From assembly GCA_963931865.1 (NCBI GenBank), contig OZ007517.1, positions 4,849,707 through 4,913,706 on the forward strand: DNA of 64,000 nucleotides, read 5' to 3'. Positions 51,062 to 63,974 of this stretch are shown one piece after another. This stretch comes from Axinella damicornis. Lineage: Eukaryota; Porifera; Demospongiae; Axinellida; Axinellidae. The first letter of the stretch is position 1. Every line of letters begins with the position of its first letter. The translations under genes were made by a program, and so were the position numbers. A model generated the notes under the pieces. That model was not told where the DNA came from, did not search any database, and saw only the letters and a program-made list of their open reading frames with translations.

Positions 51062-52211
51062 TCCTGCACACAGACTGATGTGTCAAATTGTGAGTTCCAC
51101 CATGCACCTATAGCTCTTTTGAGGGCCTAACGTATGTGTGTGTGTGGTGGGCCATGCATGGGGGGGGGGGGGGGGGTACATCATGCATAATTATGTGTGT
51201 ACAGTCTGCATGCCAGAGACAAATCTTACTTCATTCTGTTGAGCCCTTATAGGTTTGTGGATTGCAACTTGTACTCTTGATCTGCATACCCTGCCTACTT
51301 CTACAGTAGACAGCCTAGGTCACAACACGTTCACAGTGATGAACACTTATCTCTGTTTGATAATTCCCGTATAAGCATCTGCTTCCATCCTCCTTGCCTT
51401 TCTTCTCTCCCTCTACAATGATATAACTACTAACAGAAATAGAGTCTCAAGCACAACTGTCGCATCAACACCTTGTCAAAACCTCGTCCCCATTCATGCC
51501 TATTGGCCAAGCCTAGTTAGTCTAGCCTTCATCCAAGCGCGCGGCTGGGCATGCAGCTTACTTGCCGGGTTACCGAACATCATTCAGACGTCAACTATGA
51601 CGACTAAACAGAAGCATCGCCAGTGGAAGGTGGCCTTCCTGAGGAGGCCAACGGCATTGGAGACTCAAGAAAAACGACAGAGACAGAAACACGCTCACCA
51701 TTGGCTGCCGTTTACGCGTGATGGACGTTTCGCGCCAAATTTTAATTTGTTTTACAAAGTCGACCAATCAAATTAGAGAACGGTAAACGCGTCACGCGGG
51801 CACGCGCGCATACGTTTTTGCAGAATTACTTGCGTGTGCAGCCCGGCATTATGCCGGGCCTGCACCTGTAGGTAGGTGGGTGGGGCTAGGTAGGTGGGTG
51901 GGTAGGTGGGTGGGGATAAGGGGCTAGGTAGGTGGGTGGGTAGGTGGGTGGGGATAAGGGGCTAGGTAGGTGGGTGGGGCTAGGGCATTGATCGTGATGC
52001 TTGGGCAGTTTATTCCTGTTTTTCCACCTATTATTCTTTCGTTTGATTCCCCTTAAACTTCCCATTATTCGCATAATCTAGTACCTAATTATTCTCAACT
52101 CGGGCAGCAAAGGAGGGTGGCTGGTGGCCTAGCTTAAAGCATTCGACTGCTAATCTGTTGTTTTAGTTATCTAAACTGAAATAGTTTAGTTTACTTTTTG
52201 GTTTTAATTAG

Positions 52212-52530
52212 GTAGAATTCGGACTTTGCGCGCATAACTTCTAGGAGGCCTCGAGGTATACCAGTAGCCCACACCTACTAATTATAGGGCGAGCGTGAGC
52301 GAGCCCCACATAGACGGCGAATTTTCGTTTATAGACTAGAGAAGACACGAACTATAAACAGTCTACTTCAACAAGGCCACAGCGACTTGGATCTGAAGAC
52401 TGTCTGACTAAGACACGTACCTCAACAAGGCGTAACTGAGACACGAGCTATGAACAGTCCACTCACAGAGCCGTACCTATAGGCGACTAAAAAGTGGTAC
52501 GGCCAAAACCGTACCGGCCGCGCCGGCCCT
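52212..52530. other. Foreign segment replacing LINE 5' part (unit 2)
   Basis: Not present in unit 1. Contains near-repeated phrases (CTTCAACAAGGC / CCTCAACAAGGCG; ACACGAACTATAAACAGTC / ACACGAGCTATGAACAGTC). It ends GGCCGCGCCGGCCCTGA, similar to the end ACGGCCCTGA of the insertion at 55,257-55,569. Probably another small element. Confidence 0.45.
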
Positions 52531-52536
52531 GAAGGT

Positions 52537-52903
52537 TTGCCAGTCGAGTGTGTCTCAAAACATGGGACAGAGAATACACAGAGATGCTCAGCTGTCTGCA
52601 CCTGCCCAGCCTTGAAACTATATAGGAGGAAAACCCTAAAGCTGTCATTGCTGTACAAAATTGTCAACAACCTAAGTTTTCCCGGAGACCCCTTTGACAT
52701 CTTGTGTGGTTCATATCCTTATTCTACCCATTATGTGCATGAACTGTCATTCTGTATATAACCTTAACGGTCATACATCCCAGTATCTTTACTCTTACTT
52801 TCCTGATACTATTAAGTTATTGAATAGTTTGCCTTATGGTGTTGTATCTTGCAATAATTATTCACTGAGTACTTTTAAACATGCTGTGTACAATGTCATT
52901 TAA
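52537..52903 (+). pseudogene. LINE reverse transcriptase 3' remnant (unit 2)
   Basis: Shorter copy of 31,632-32,081. Starts within the RFASRVCLKTW region and keeps SLLYKIVNNL and TSQYLYSYFPDTIKLLNSLP. Additional small deletions shift the frame. Confidence 0.75.
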
Positions 52904-53515
52904 TTTGTATGTTCTGTTTATGTTGGTTGCATATTCAACTAGCTCTTAGCTACACTAGCTGTCTTCCTCCCAAGCTGTGTTTCAGCTTCATGCAGTCCAT
53001 TGTTTGTCTGTACCTACTGGCTCCACCATCCCAGGTCTTTGGGTTGTGGTTTTGGTTCGGTTTTCGCGTTTACAATGATCAACGCAAACTGAGGAACGGA
53101 AAGTGGGGTATGGGAACGAAGCTACAGGTATATCTATAAGTGGGCAGTTATTGACAATTGTATCTGAACATGCAGAGTAGTTAAGTGCGATCGAGCTCAT
53201 TATAATAATTATTATGCATGTAGATAACTAGCTGGGCACCACCCATCTATGGGCGGTATCTGCAAGCCAGCTAGTGACGAAAATGTCCATACGTAAACCT
53301 ACATCACCCCCATCAACCAGCCCTGCACCCTGCCTCCTTTACTCAATGGTGCAACCAGTGGCACTATGGCAATCGTGAGCTGATGCTCAAACAATGTACC
53401 AGTGTCTACAATGCAAAAGGCGCGGTGAATGCATTACTTTTGCACATGCTCAGAAGTGTGACATATGCACGAGACAACATGCATGATTACAGACTGATAT
53501 TATTATTATGACACA

Positions 53516-53737
53516 CTACTGAGGAGAGTCTTGAGTCAAATCAATGATGTCATCAGGATCAGAATGACTATTCTGTCGTTTCCGTTTGAGAGGCCTACAG
53601 ACTGACACTCCACTATAGCACTGGATTCCTCACATGCATGTGCTGGTGTGTCCGAGTCTTGAACTGTACATGTACCGGTAGCTACAGTTTGTTCCTTTGA
53701 CATTCTGCGTTGCTGGTAAATCTTTTCTGTTTGTCTG
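53516..53737 (-). pseudogene. Last exon of minus-strand gene (unit 2, frameshifted)
   Basis: Same exon as 32,706-32,925. An extra TA (CACTATAGCACTGG against CACTAGCACTGG) shifts the frame before PLKRKRQ, so the SUMO-motif tail would not be made from the upstream frame. Confidence 0.5.
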
Positions 53738-54680
53738 CTGCGAAAGCAGCTTCACGTCTCTTGCTCCCAGTGGTGGAATGTACCTGTAACAGAAAAGTAC
53801 ATTTGCAATAAAACAAATGCTTGATTGATCCATCTTGCAAGTAGCATTGTACAGTGCAGTAGGATGCCATGAGAGCGCACTTGGATCGTGCATGCAACCA
53901 AACCACCTTGAACAAGAATACTGCAATGCATCCTATATATAGAACTTTCAACTCTTGATGATGACTACGTTCAGTACAGATTGTGACAGTAGCCTCGTTT
54001 CCAGGCCTTCAACACCTCCAGTTAGTATGCACTGTACGCGATCATAAACTGGAGCAGGCCTGGGAATGAGGCTATTCTGACATCCTTTCCAGCCATTTAT
54101 TTTGGAGACAGGCTCTCCCAATGGAAAGGGTGGGGTAGAAAGACATGGTGGCAGTCACCTTCAGAGTGACAACGCATTGCTGTGATGTAGAAAGTTAGCC
54201 TCGTTCCCAGTATTTTTGTCACATACTGTACTTGTTCCTTGACCACACCCACGGATCACCTTGGCTCCCCGTCATACTGACAGAAAGCGGGGGGAGGCTG
54301 GGAACAAGGCTAACAGACCGAGCACTGGGTTGGCATTATTACCCTAGGTTAGAAACCTGAAACACTTCTTTAATTTCCAAAGGATTTGGCTTTCACCTAG
54401 CTACTTGGTCCGTGGGTGTGGTCAGGGTCATATAGCTACGGTGGTTGCCTGTACGTACAATTCAGTAGTTAAATAGGAGGTGGACTTAAGGAGCTGCTAT
54501 ACCTTCGTCCCATACATATCCATCTGGCCACAAGCATCCAGGGAAGGAGCCATTACAATGCTAGTCTTAATTGCTCCCAGACGCTGAACGCACATTTGGG
54601 GTCTTGGAACGAGCTTAACTATTTCAATGCCTAAAGGTGGTTTACTAGTACGTAGTTTATCCACTAGGATGTGAGCTCAC

Positions 54681-54779
54681 TCTGGTACATTGCAGAAGGT
54701 TTTCCAGGTTGAGGAATGGTGGCAGTACCACTGGGCCCTCTTCCACCTGCACCACATCCAGATCTGCAGGATCCACAAA
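54681..54779 (-). CDS. Internal exon of minus-strand gene (unit 2)
   Basis: Same as 33,855-33,953 with S-to-G in VEEGPVVLPPFLNLENLLQ. Acceptor and donor kept. The next upstream exon is 54,917-55,048. Confidence 0.5.
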
Positions 54780-54916
54780 CTGAAGGTCTGTGGGTTGTCT
54801 GATATGCCACTAACGCACAGGTTCTCTTGGAAGGAAGCTGGAGTATAAGTGCCTGGGAAGAACATGCTACATAAATCATTAAACAATGGTAATATAATTC
54901 AGGCCTTTATAACTAC

Positions 54917-55048
54917 CTTTCTCCAGGCCAATGACTTGCTCTGCAGACATTACTCTTGACTCCACAGCCAACTGCAGCTCCTCCCAGCTGCTGGCCTCCA
55001 TGACATATTCATTCAGTTCACAACAGTTGCATAATTTTGCCGCTGCCA
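54917..55048 (-). CDS. Internal exon of minus-strand gene (unit 2)
   Basis: 132 bp between an ATTATGCAG acceptor and a GTAGTT donor. It reads AAKLCNCCELNEYVMEASSW then EELQLAVESRVMSAEQVIGL. Same as the fragment at 1382-1513. Only this unit keeps both internal exons of the minus-strand gene in order. Gene identity unknown. Confidence 0.5.
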
Positions 55049-55256
55049 CTGCATAATCTATACTCGAACAAATGTGTAGCCTCGTTCCGAGTCCCCTCCA
55101 ATCTGCAAGTTGTGCAGCGGATCTGGCAAACAAACCTGTTCAACACGTCAGCATCCATATGCTATAAGTTACACTATTTTATATGGGTTAGGGTGGGGTT
55201 AGGGTGTGGTTAGGGTCTGTATAAATACTTTATAGCATACGGATGCTAACGTACTG

Positions 55257-55569
55257 CAGACCCGTAGGAAGCAATGTTAGTTTGGTCAGGCGAATAGCGC
55301 TTTGCTTATTTGAGCGATGAAATAGTGGCGGCGCAATGGCATTGCGCGCGCAGTGCGCCAAACGAGAAGCGTAGCAAGCGCGCGAAGCGCGCCACATAGG
55401 GGGGTCTAGGGGCCCTCCCCCAGGAAAATTTTGAATTTTAGACCTTCTGAGATCGTTTCTGGTGCAATCTTGGGATGAAACTGCAAGATTCAACAACTTG
55501 CTAGCCAGACTGAGCATATTATTGGTCCGGCGGCCGCCGCACCTGCCGCACCTACTCCTACGGCCCTGA
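55257..55569. mobile_element. Small insertion with CAG..CCGTAGGA ends
   Basis: Absent from the matching block at 1.7 kb, where GTACTGTCGCTAACG is continuous. The ends CAGACCCGTAGGA and TCCTACGGCCCTG form an imperfect 13-bp inverted pair. It holds GC-rich repeated GCGCGC motifs. Superfamily unknown. Confidence 0.6.
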
Positions 55570-57514
55570 AGTATCGCTAACGCTACGCCAAACTCCAGCA
55601 GTAGTGACACATGTCTTTATGGAGGCGGAAATCCTCTAGAGGGAGCGGGAGAGGAGCCCTCACGGACGGCAGCAGCAACACAGCGCAGGAATCGAAACAT
55701 CTTACTCCAGGTGAAATAGACTACATGGACAAGGCTAGTGTAGTAGCTATAGCCCTTGTACTGTGCAATGTTTATCCAGTGGACAGGTGGACCAGTGCTC
55801 TGCCTCATAGTTGCTTTCCTTTCTTTGCAAGCGTTTGTCGCTTGCAGTACCCACGTTAGTACTACAAGCAACAAACGCTGGGCCTGGGAAGGAGGCTAAT
55901 TTGCACCCTCATTCTACAAATGATGGTGACTGGATGTGAGAATGAGGCTGCTCAAATCTCTGTCTTCTGGTAGGAGTCGCAACAGCAATGCAATTTGGCT
56001 GAGGTCCCTGAAGGACTGATAGGAAAACTACAAGTGCACAAGTCTGGCAAAGTCAAGTGAGCTTTCTAGCTGCATAAGTGGCTGGGTATGTAGAGATAGA
56101 TAGACGAATCAGAGCATGTAGTGTTTAACTCCTAAATTCGCTGGTGTGGTGGCTTAGGTTGCTAGCACCTGAGCAGTAGACTGAAAACAGAGTACAAGCA
56201 AAATTAATGCCATAAAGAACTGTATTACACAATGAAAACACAATTTAAAGTGGAAGGTGCGACATTCAAGTTGTATGAACGTTTGTGAGTGACAGGATGG
56301 CAAGCGTCCCATTGAGGAGTACAAACACATCAGCGAGTTCTGCATCCCAGGCCTAGCGTGAAGATCCATACTGTAGTTACTTCAATGATTCCCTGCAAGA
56401 GTTTGCATTAATACTACCAGCAGACCTCACCTATATAGTTCACACTGCGAAGTGGTTGAGCGGGGACACCTAGCTCTGGCTCCAGGACTGTGATGATATG
56501 GTCACGCTGTGGTGTGCCTACTGACCGCCTATATGCTACAAGTACATACCTCACCTGCGGATATTTTTGGTTTACCCGGTATCAGCATAGCTACTCCACA
56601 TCTTTGCATCACTTCAGATCCACTGAATTGGATTGGTTTTGCCTGTGTCTGTATCATATTCAGATGTGTTAATGTTATGGTTTTTGCTCTTATTTGCAGA
56701 CTCTCCCTAGGGAGTGTGACTCTGGACGTTGCCATGGGGACACCTTGTGGGTTCCTGCAGCAGCTAGTGACTGTGCAGCTGGATCACAAGGTGCCAGAGA
56801 TGGTGGTACTGGGACAGCTCTCGCTTAGACTGGTGTGTACACCTGACCTAGAGACTCTATTCAGTAGTGGCAGCACTAAGAGATAGCGATGGCGTTTTTT
56901 TATGAATTCAATTATGTGAGTTGTGATTTTGTTTATAAATTGAATTATAGTTGTGAATTAGGGACACGCTAGCCTTTTCATCTCGATCTAATTGGCGGTA
57001 ATGAAACGTGAGGGAGATTTCTCCCGATGTAATACATACAATTACGTGTCGTTTGTTCTGGGATCTGGCATGACAAATGCGTGTCTCTATGGCTGGTCAG
57101 CTGTACGCAGTTAGTGCCTGGCGCCTACCGCTTGGGCTCTGAGCTATGGATTTAGACTGGATGCCAGAACGAGGCGAGCCTTGGGCAGATCATACAGCTG
57201 CTTAAGGAGAGCCAGAATCCGGATACTGAGACCCAGCGTTCCGTGGAACAGGTGAGCAAGGACTCGGAGGTTGTTTTCGTGTGTATGGTATACTGTTGTA
57301 TCGATTAGCTGCCTTGAAGGATTTTGCATATGTACATGTACATGTAGTACAACTGAAAGGCTATCCATCTGACCACTAGTTGTATCCCTACTATATTAGT
57401 CCCCATCTTCTGGTCAAGACAGCATACATGTGCATGTAGCTGATGAGGCCTGGCATTCCCTCAAATGTGCGTTCTGCTCTGCGAGTGACCTTGCCTAGCA
57501 CACTAAGGGAGAAG

Positions 57515-58081
57515 TAACCTCGTTCCCAGGCGCTCTTGGTAATTGGGGAGAAAAGCGCCTGGTATCCACTGTTCACGCATGCGCGAGCAGTTCCGTTACA
57601 TTCTCCGTATAATTTATGGAGATACGTAAGCTGAAATAACACAGACAAATATTCGGTAAAATCAACATCATGCGAGGCCATGGTTTCGAAGTCTGTGGAC
57701 GTCAATACGCCGCTTCTGCCTTTCCGAAGTGGACGCGAAGAACAGTAAGACCCCATAGTTAGATAAATTCGACCTGGCCGTATGTAGCTAACCATACAAA
57801 CCTTTCGTGTACGTGCTGTATCGCTGTCAGTTGTTTGTCCTCAGCACCGTTCCTGGCTTTCCGACCTTACTGAGGGCGTACCGCACGGCTTGGTTGAACA
57901 GAGCTGCGTCTTGTAGATGTAAAAGACTCCCGTGTTTCAGTAATGTACGGTCGTACAACACGGACTAGTATAACTGTAGTTTCCAAGTTCCCCACAAAAA
58001 CCTGGGGAGCCGCGCATGCACAAACAGTGGATACCAGGAGCTCTTCTCCCCATTTACCAAGAGCGCCTGGGAACGAGGCTA
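57515..58081. mobile_element. TAA...CTA MULE-like element in exon C (unit 3)
   Basis: Orthologue of 22,855-23,424. Left junction AGGGAGAAG then TAACCTCG; right junction GAGGCTA then AGGGAGATG. Splicing AA|GT to AAG| would join CTA AGG GAG AAG GAG ATG TGG, an in-frame addition of 6 nt. Confidence 0.8.
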
Positions 58082-59701
58082 AGGGAGATGTGGTTCGTCG
58101 ACTTTATCATGTACAAAGACAGAAGTTGGTGTTTGTTCTAGTGTTTTACTCATCACTAAACTAGATTGGCTTTAAACAGCGCACAACATTAAAAGCTGGT
58201 CTGACATAATGTCAGACCAACACCAGTATTGGTCGGACATGATCTGACACTGAAAAATTGCCAGGCGGGAAGCTAGACTTATGATCTTTCGGTGTGGAGT
58301 GGTAATCTGAGGGAATGTATGTAGGTATGCATGTGTGTGAAGCGTTCAAGTGTCTGAAGTGTTCATTATTGTGGCCTCACAGCGAAGTCAATACCTCCTG
58401 CGAAACTCAGAACTATGAATACGTAAAGTAGGCTCGAGCTATGTTCACTGTGTGCATGTGGCTTCCCATTGACCGGCCAATTTGTCAGCGCAGAACAGTC
58501 AGTGGACGGCCATACCAGCGCTTCGCCCGGAATATGGCCGAATGTTATATTGTGCTCTGTAAGGCTTATTGTCTCTGGAGCACAGAATGGAATGCTGCTG
58601 GCTATTTACTTGGCCGCTGAGATCCTGAGATCGTCCTCTGTAGCCTTTGATCAATCAGAACACCTGATAATGATGGAAGTGCTGGCTCCTTCAGTCTCTG
58701 GCTGACAAATTGGCCTTTGTAAGAGAAATGAGAACTGAAAGTACCACCAGCTTGTAGTCAAACACAATTGGTTGTGTTCCCCTCATGGGCAGCCTTAATA
58801 GAGGTCTCTGCTCCATATATACACTTGGGTATATATTATATACACTTCACACACCTGGTGCCATCTACAACATGCTCTTGCCCAAGTACTGCATCCGACT
58901 GATAGTATTTGCTGCAGTAAGCTTGGCCTGTATACAGGAAATCGGGCATAAAGTTGGGGGTAGTATTTGAAAGAACATTTCCTCTGTTGCGGACGTCTGT
59001 CATCACTGTGAGAGGGGGGCCTTGGTGATCAGTGAGGACTAGCTTCCAGATCTAGAGCAGTTACGTACATGTACTACACCAACCCAGATTGTAGCCTTTT
59101 TCATTGTCAGAAGGTTGAAACAAGACTGGTGGTGGTACGTGTAGTTCAGCAACAGAAGTGTGGTCAGGGCTGGGCTGTATACAATTGCCATGCCGTCTGT
59201 CATCTCATTCTTGGAGACAAACGATGGACATTCACCTCAAAACATGAATAGATGAGCTGAAAAGTGCTGGAGACTGAGGCTGTGCATCATCACAAAATGC
59301 TCTTGTACTTTCAACCTTTAACTCTTTGGGCGTGGTCATTTAATATTCATAACTTCCGCATCACGCGACCGTGCATGTGGGATAAGCATCATTCGTAACA
59401 GCTATGAAGAATGACTCGATTTTGCCACCCTGTAGCGACGTTCCCTTCGAGTCTACCATCTGACTAACACGGAATTGAATGAAATACCTTCGTTGTGCCA
59501 TCTTTTCCCCAGAACAGGAGTATGTAGCAATAATTATGACTCCTGACAAGATGTTGTCTCCTCCCCTGTCCTAGGAGTTTGTACAAGGAGGCGGTGAAGC
59601 TAGCTGTGCATGGGTGCCAATGAGGGCTGGAGTGAGTGCCCTCCCACTCTGACATTGCTGGTGCAGCAGCTGAGTGAGGACTGGGGGACGGAGGGGGGGG
59701 G

Positions 59702-60274
59702 TAGCCTCGTTCCCAGGCTCTTATTCTCGCGGAAGGGAGAAGAGAGCCTGGTATCGTTGGGGGGGTCAACCCGTGGACTTCCGGCGCGTCATCATTCATG
59801 TGATAAACAAAGGACACTCCTACTTTTGTGGTAAATGTCGCGTGAGTTACAAATCAGTCACTCGCATTCGAAATATTACTCTTCGTTCTCAAGCCATCCC
59901 CGACTTTGTAGAGATCCGAGGTACTTCATACAAGCAAGCCGGACTACTCTCCTTGCGAACCGTCGATCCCGTAAGCGGTGACAGACGATGAGCGAGCTGA
60001 TCCCGCAAACAAACCGAAGTAAGCAGCGCTCTAAGACCAGTGGCTGTCTCGCACACCCGCCTTTTACCAACCTTTGAGGGGTACTTCGTCTTAGACGCTC
60101 ATTTCTGAGTCTACAATTCGTGCGTTGGCATAGCAGTGAAGGTAAACATGCCCATGTCTTTTCGTTCTGCAATCTGATTGGTTCCGCCAAGATCCTGGTC
60201 CACGGTTTAACCCCTCCAATGTTACCAGGCTCTCTTCTCCCTTCCTCGAGAACGAGAGCCTGGGAACGAGGCTA
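59702..60274. mobile_element. TAG...CTA MULE-like element in G-tract (unit 3)
   Basis: Orthologue of 25,159-25,892, but 160 bp shorter because it lacks the repeated TCTAAGACCAGTGGCTG part. Its internal open stretch VDFRRVIIHVINKGHSYFCG is kept without a stop. Confidence 0.8.
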
Positions 60275-60643
60275 GAGGGGGGGGGGAGGCGGTGGTGTAT
60301 TCCAGTGCGTTCCAGACAGCCAGGTAGGAGTCGGATGTAGCTAACATACGTAAATTAAGAAGACTTCTCAAGAGATGAACTTTGGTGGTATCTGTTGCTA
60401 TGTCAGTGGTGCTCTTGGTTACCATGCACAGAGGTCAGATTTGCATATTAGTGCAGCTAACAAATTTGTGTCCCTTGATTGTGTAATGCTGTACTCAGAT
60501 ACCAACATACCTCAGCTGTAGCCAGTGGACATGGATAGAAGACTGGGAAGTGTCATTGCCATAGCAACAGAGCTGAGGAAACTCATTCTTTGTGGGAAGG
60601 TTCTGATGTGTGTAACTTGGATGTCTTAATTCCTACATTGCAG

Positions 60644-60710
60644 GCACACACCGGAGGTGGAGGCAATCCTGAGAGACATGTTTGCGCTACGGACTGAAGA
60701 TAAACAAAGA
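60644..60710 (+). CDS. Exon F (unit 3)
   Basis: Same protein as the unit 1 exon (one silent G/A change seen); GTAAGT donor kept. Confidence 0.6.
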
Positions 60711-61941
60711 GTAAGTTGCTCACTTGCCTCGTTCCCAGGCCTGAGACGGGCCTGGGATGGCTGGGAACGAGGCTAGTTGCTCCCTAGCTCTCACCTTGGT
60801 ACTTAATGGTACGTATAATGGAGCTGAATGCACTTAACCTGGGTAACCTTGTCCTACTGATTGTAGTCATACATCCAATTCCCTTTCCTATGGGCACATA
60901 CTGGTATTCAAGTTCTTATGCATAGCGACCAATAAAGAAGCAATGGATCAAAGCACAATGAAGCTAATGTGAGCTTATACTTACAGCACCCAGTAGTGGC
61001 CAAAGGTGACTCAATTATTGTATAGCAAGCTCTCTGCGTAATGAAGAGGACACTATGGTTAGCCTTGTTTCCAGGCCGTGTATACGTATGGAGAAACGGC
61101 CTGGCAACTTACGCAAGTTCAAACTGTTACTTCCGCTGCCAGAGAATCAATCAGATTTCATTCAGATGGCTGTCACAGTAAACCAAATTGCGTGACGTGT
61201 TGAAATGTCACAGTCACGCCCATTCATCACAATAGTTGATTGCTCGATCGCACTAGTGTGGGTGCTCTGCACAATCTTTTTTGTTTGTTCGTCTTCTGCT
61301 TGCCTTCCGTCGCAGAACCTGCGCAAACAGTTGCTTTCCACGAGCAGGAAAGGACCGTTCTAAGCTGGTGGTAATTTAATCAGAAGTATCACATGGACGT
61401 CACTGCTTGAATGAGCTAAGTGTGCAATTGCCATGACGTTACATCCATATACAGTTTGAACTCGTGAAAGTTGCCTGGCCGTTTTTCCTACACGGCCTGG
61501 GAATGAGGCTATGGTTAGGGTTAATTACATGGCACAAACTATGACATGTTCCATTCATGGTTATATTATCAACATTCACCTGTGTAACATCATAACATGC
61601 ATGGAACATACACAAGTTATGAATGTTTCATTATGGTTATTACTAAAACATGCCCTCATGTTATGAGCGATTGTGATGTGGCCCATTCATGGAAACATAA
61701 TGTACATAACATGTCCCATGCCCCACAAAGGCAGCTGCTAATTGAAGCACAGCTGTTGTTCATTGTTGAACTGCTGTGCCATGCCAAAACTGCATGGGAA
61801 CTTTAGGATTTGGTTGCTATTTCAGGCAAAACTAAACAGGCATGTTTATATGGCAACATGAGTGTTAATTCCATGCACCTAAAAGGTTTCATGCCACCAA
61901 CGATGGGGTGGTTCGTGGGTCACCCTATGATCTCTTCTCAG

Positions 61942-62179
61942 GGTGTCACAACATCTGCTGAAAGCATGTGGAAGAGCTGTGCATGAGAGTCCATCAAACA
62001 CGAAACGGATGGGAGTCAGTGTTCTGACACGCTACCTTGTCCTGCAGGGGGTACCAGTGACTCTGAGAGCTGGCTTCGAAGGTGTCTTAATAGGATGCAA
62101 GGAGGGACTGAAATTGGCTAAGGCTGTGAATGTCTTCCGATGTATGACAAGAACATACCAGATTGCTCCAAGTAGAAAG
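61942..62179 (+). CDS. Exon G (unit 3)
   Basis: Open over all 79 codons; differs from unit 1 by D-to-V (GVSVLTRYL) and E-to-K at the last codon. Confidence 0.55.
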
Positions 62180-63881
62180 GTGAGGGCGTCAGGTGATGCC
62201 GTCGGGTGAGGGTGCGTGTAGGGGGGACAGAGTAGCTTGTGGACGCATGCTCATATAGCCAGGCTGCTCCACAAGGCCTGGGAATGAAGCTAATGCTCAT
62301 AGTGTATTGGTCTTGGACCCAGACTAACAGTATGAGTATGTAATACTGTGCAGCTGTAATGATCTGTCGTTCTCTTCCTGTAGGCGTACAGTGCAGTCAC
62401 TAACCTGCTCTGCAGGAGTGCACCCCACCTTGAGAGGAGGAGGAAAGTTATAACTCTGCTACCAGACCCTGCAAGGTCCACTCTCTGTGCATGCTATAGA
62501 CCCAAACTTAGCAATTGTACTCCACAACCAATTGCAAAGTGGCTTGATAATTTATTTGACAATGTCCCCTCTCTCCCTTTCTCCATCCTTCCCTCCCTCC
62601 CTCCCTCCCGCAGATGCTTCTGCTGCCTATGGTGTTTGTCCTCCATTTTGGGTATACAGCGATTCCCCTTCTGATGGTGATGGGAATGGAAGGCTTCCAT
62701 CAGATAGTAAGCATGCAATTATAGTCACATGACCTTGACCTGCCTCCCTTCCTTCCTCCCTCCCTCCCGGCCCTCCCTCCCTCCCTCCCTCCCTCCCTCC
62801 CTCCCTCCCTTCCTCCCTCCCTCCCTCCCTCCCTCCCTTCCTCCCTCCCTCCCTCCCTCCCTCCCTCCCTCCAGGCCGCAGATGCTTCTGCTGCATATGG
62901 TGGTTGTCCTCCATTTTGGGTATACAGTGAAATGGCAATTCCCCTTCTGATGGTGATAGGAATGGAAGGCTTCTATCAGATAGTAAGCATGCAATTATTG
63001 TCACATGACCTTGACCCAATCACAACCAGGCCAAGTGACCATGGTGATGGGAAAGGATGGTTACTATAGATGTAGCTTTGCTCCCTGGTTCTTTCCTAGA
63101 AAGCCAAGACAATGAGAGGGCCGGTAGTTACCCCGTGCATGCATGAGCATCTGTGTCTGTGTTTATCTGTTTGTCCATTGGAGGTTAGCTAATGCCAATT
63201 CACAAATTCTTTTCCGAGCAATTGTGTAAACCACTCTTAGTGAAGAGGGTTTTAGCGATAATAATTGCAACACCAGTCATGGCAATACCTTAAAACTTGA
63301 AGGTACAAGCTTGTGCAGTGATTCACTGTGTCCGAACATGCAGGTACTTGTTGACATCACTTTGTGGTCCTATGTGTACAGGCTGTGTTCCTGGCGTGCT
63401 AGGCCTAGTCTTGTTCCCAGACCTTCCCCAAAAAGCGGAAGAGGGTCTGGTTTTCTAAGCGACATTTCTTATCACATGGGGCGGGGCCATGTGGCATACC
63501 CAGACCTCTCCCGTACATGTGAAAAAGAGGGTCTACATGATGTTCTGAGCTACATTTCTTGTCACATGGGGCGGGGCCGCTCATGGATTGAGATCTCAAA
63601 TCAGATGCGAATACAGGCAATGAAGCAGATGGCCTTGAGTAATGTATAGTCTTGTATGTAGTGAAAGCTTGCCTTGCAGCCTATTTTTGGCTGTCCCAAT
63701 GGACTATGCGGCGAACTTGAACTTTTGTCAACCATGCTGCATAGTAGTCTATATGTACTGAAGCGCAGAAACTCGACTTTAGGATATAAATGCTTCATGT
63801 GCTCTTGAGTGTACACATGTATGTATGTGGGTCTTGTGTTCAGATTTTCTGTGCTAATAGCTGCCCATTTCTTCATTCCAG

Positions 63882-63974
63882 GTCTCACCCCTTATCTGCA
63901 TCAAGAGGATGACACTACACAGTGATACAGCTAGCAAAGTAGCCAGGCAGGCAGTGCTGCCCGCGGCACTGTAG
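63882..63974 (+). CDS. Terminal exon (unit 3)
   Basis: VSPLICIKRMTLHSDTASKV then ARQAVLPAAL and TAG, after a TTCATTCCAG acceptor. Confidence 0.5.
   Translation, partial: VSPLICIKRMTLHSDTASKVARQAVLPAAL

Larger units (their letters stand above)
34040..55974. repeat. Segmental duplication unit 2
   Basis: Collinear with unit 1. Private additions are the TIR element at 34,649-37,450, the fold-back at 40,009-40,285, the retrotransposon at 40,307-46,204, an insertion at 48,551-49,290, a local inverted duplication at 50,878-51,061, and replaced sequence at about 52,212-52,530. Its last part (54,900-55,974) matches 1,370-1,930. Confidence 0.9.
56700..63974 (+). pseudogene. Unrecognised multi-exon gene, unit 3 copy (least damaged)
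   Basis: Exons: A 56,700-56,832; B from about 57,115 with an 8-base deletion after TCTGAG, a TAG, and a 4-base deletion; C 57,440 plus the inserted element; D-like block around 59,610-59,690 and 60,276-60,325; E 60,522-60,607; F 60,644-60,710; G 61,942-62,179; H 62,384-62,475; variant exons 62,614-62,706 and 62,882-62,982; terminal 63,882-63,974. Exons E to H and the terminal exon are all open with proper splice sites. Only exon B clearly breaks the reading frame, so a transcript that skips or starts after B is possible. Confidence 0.5.
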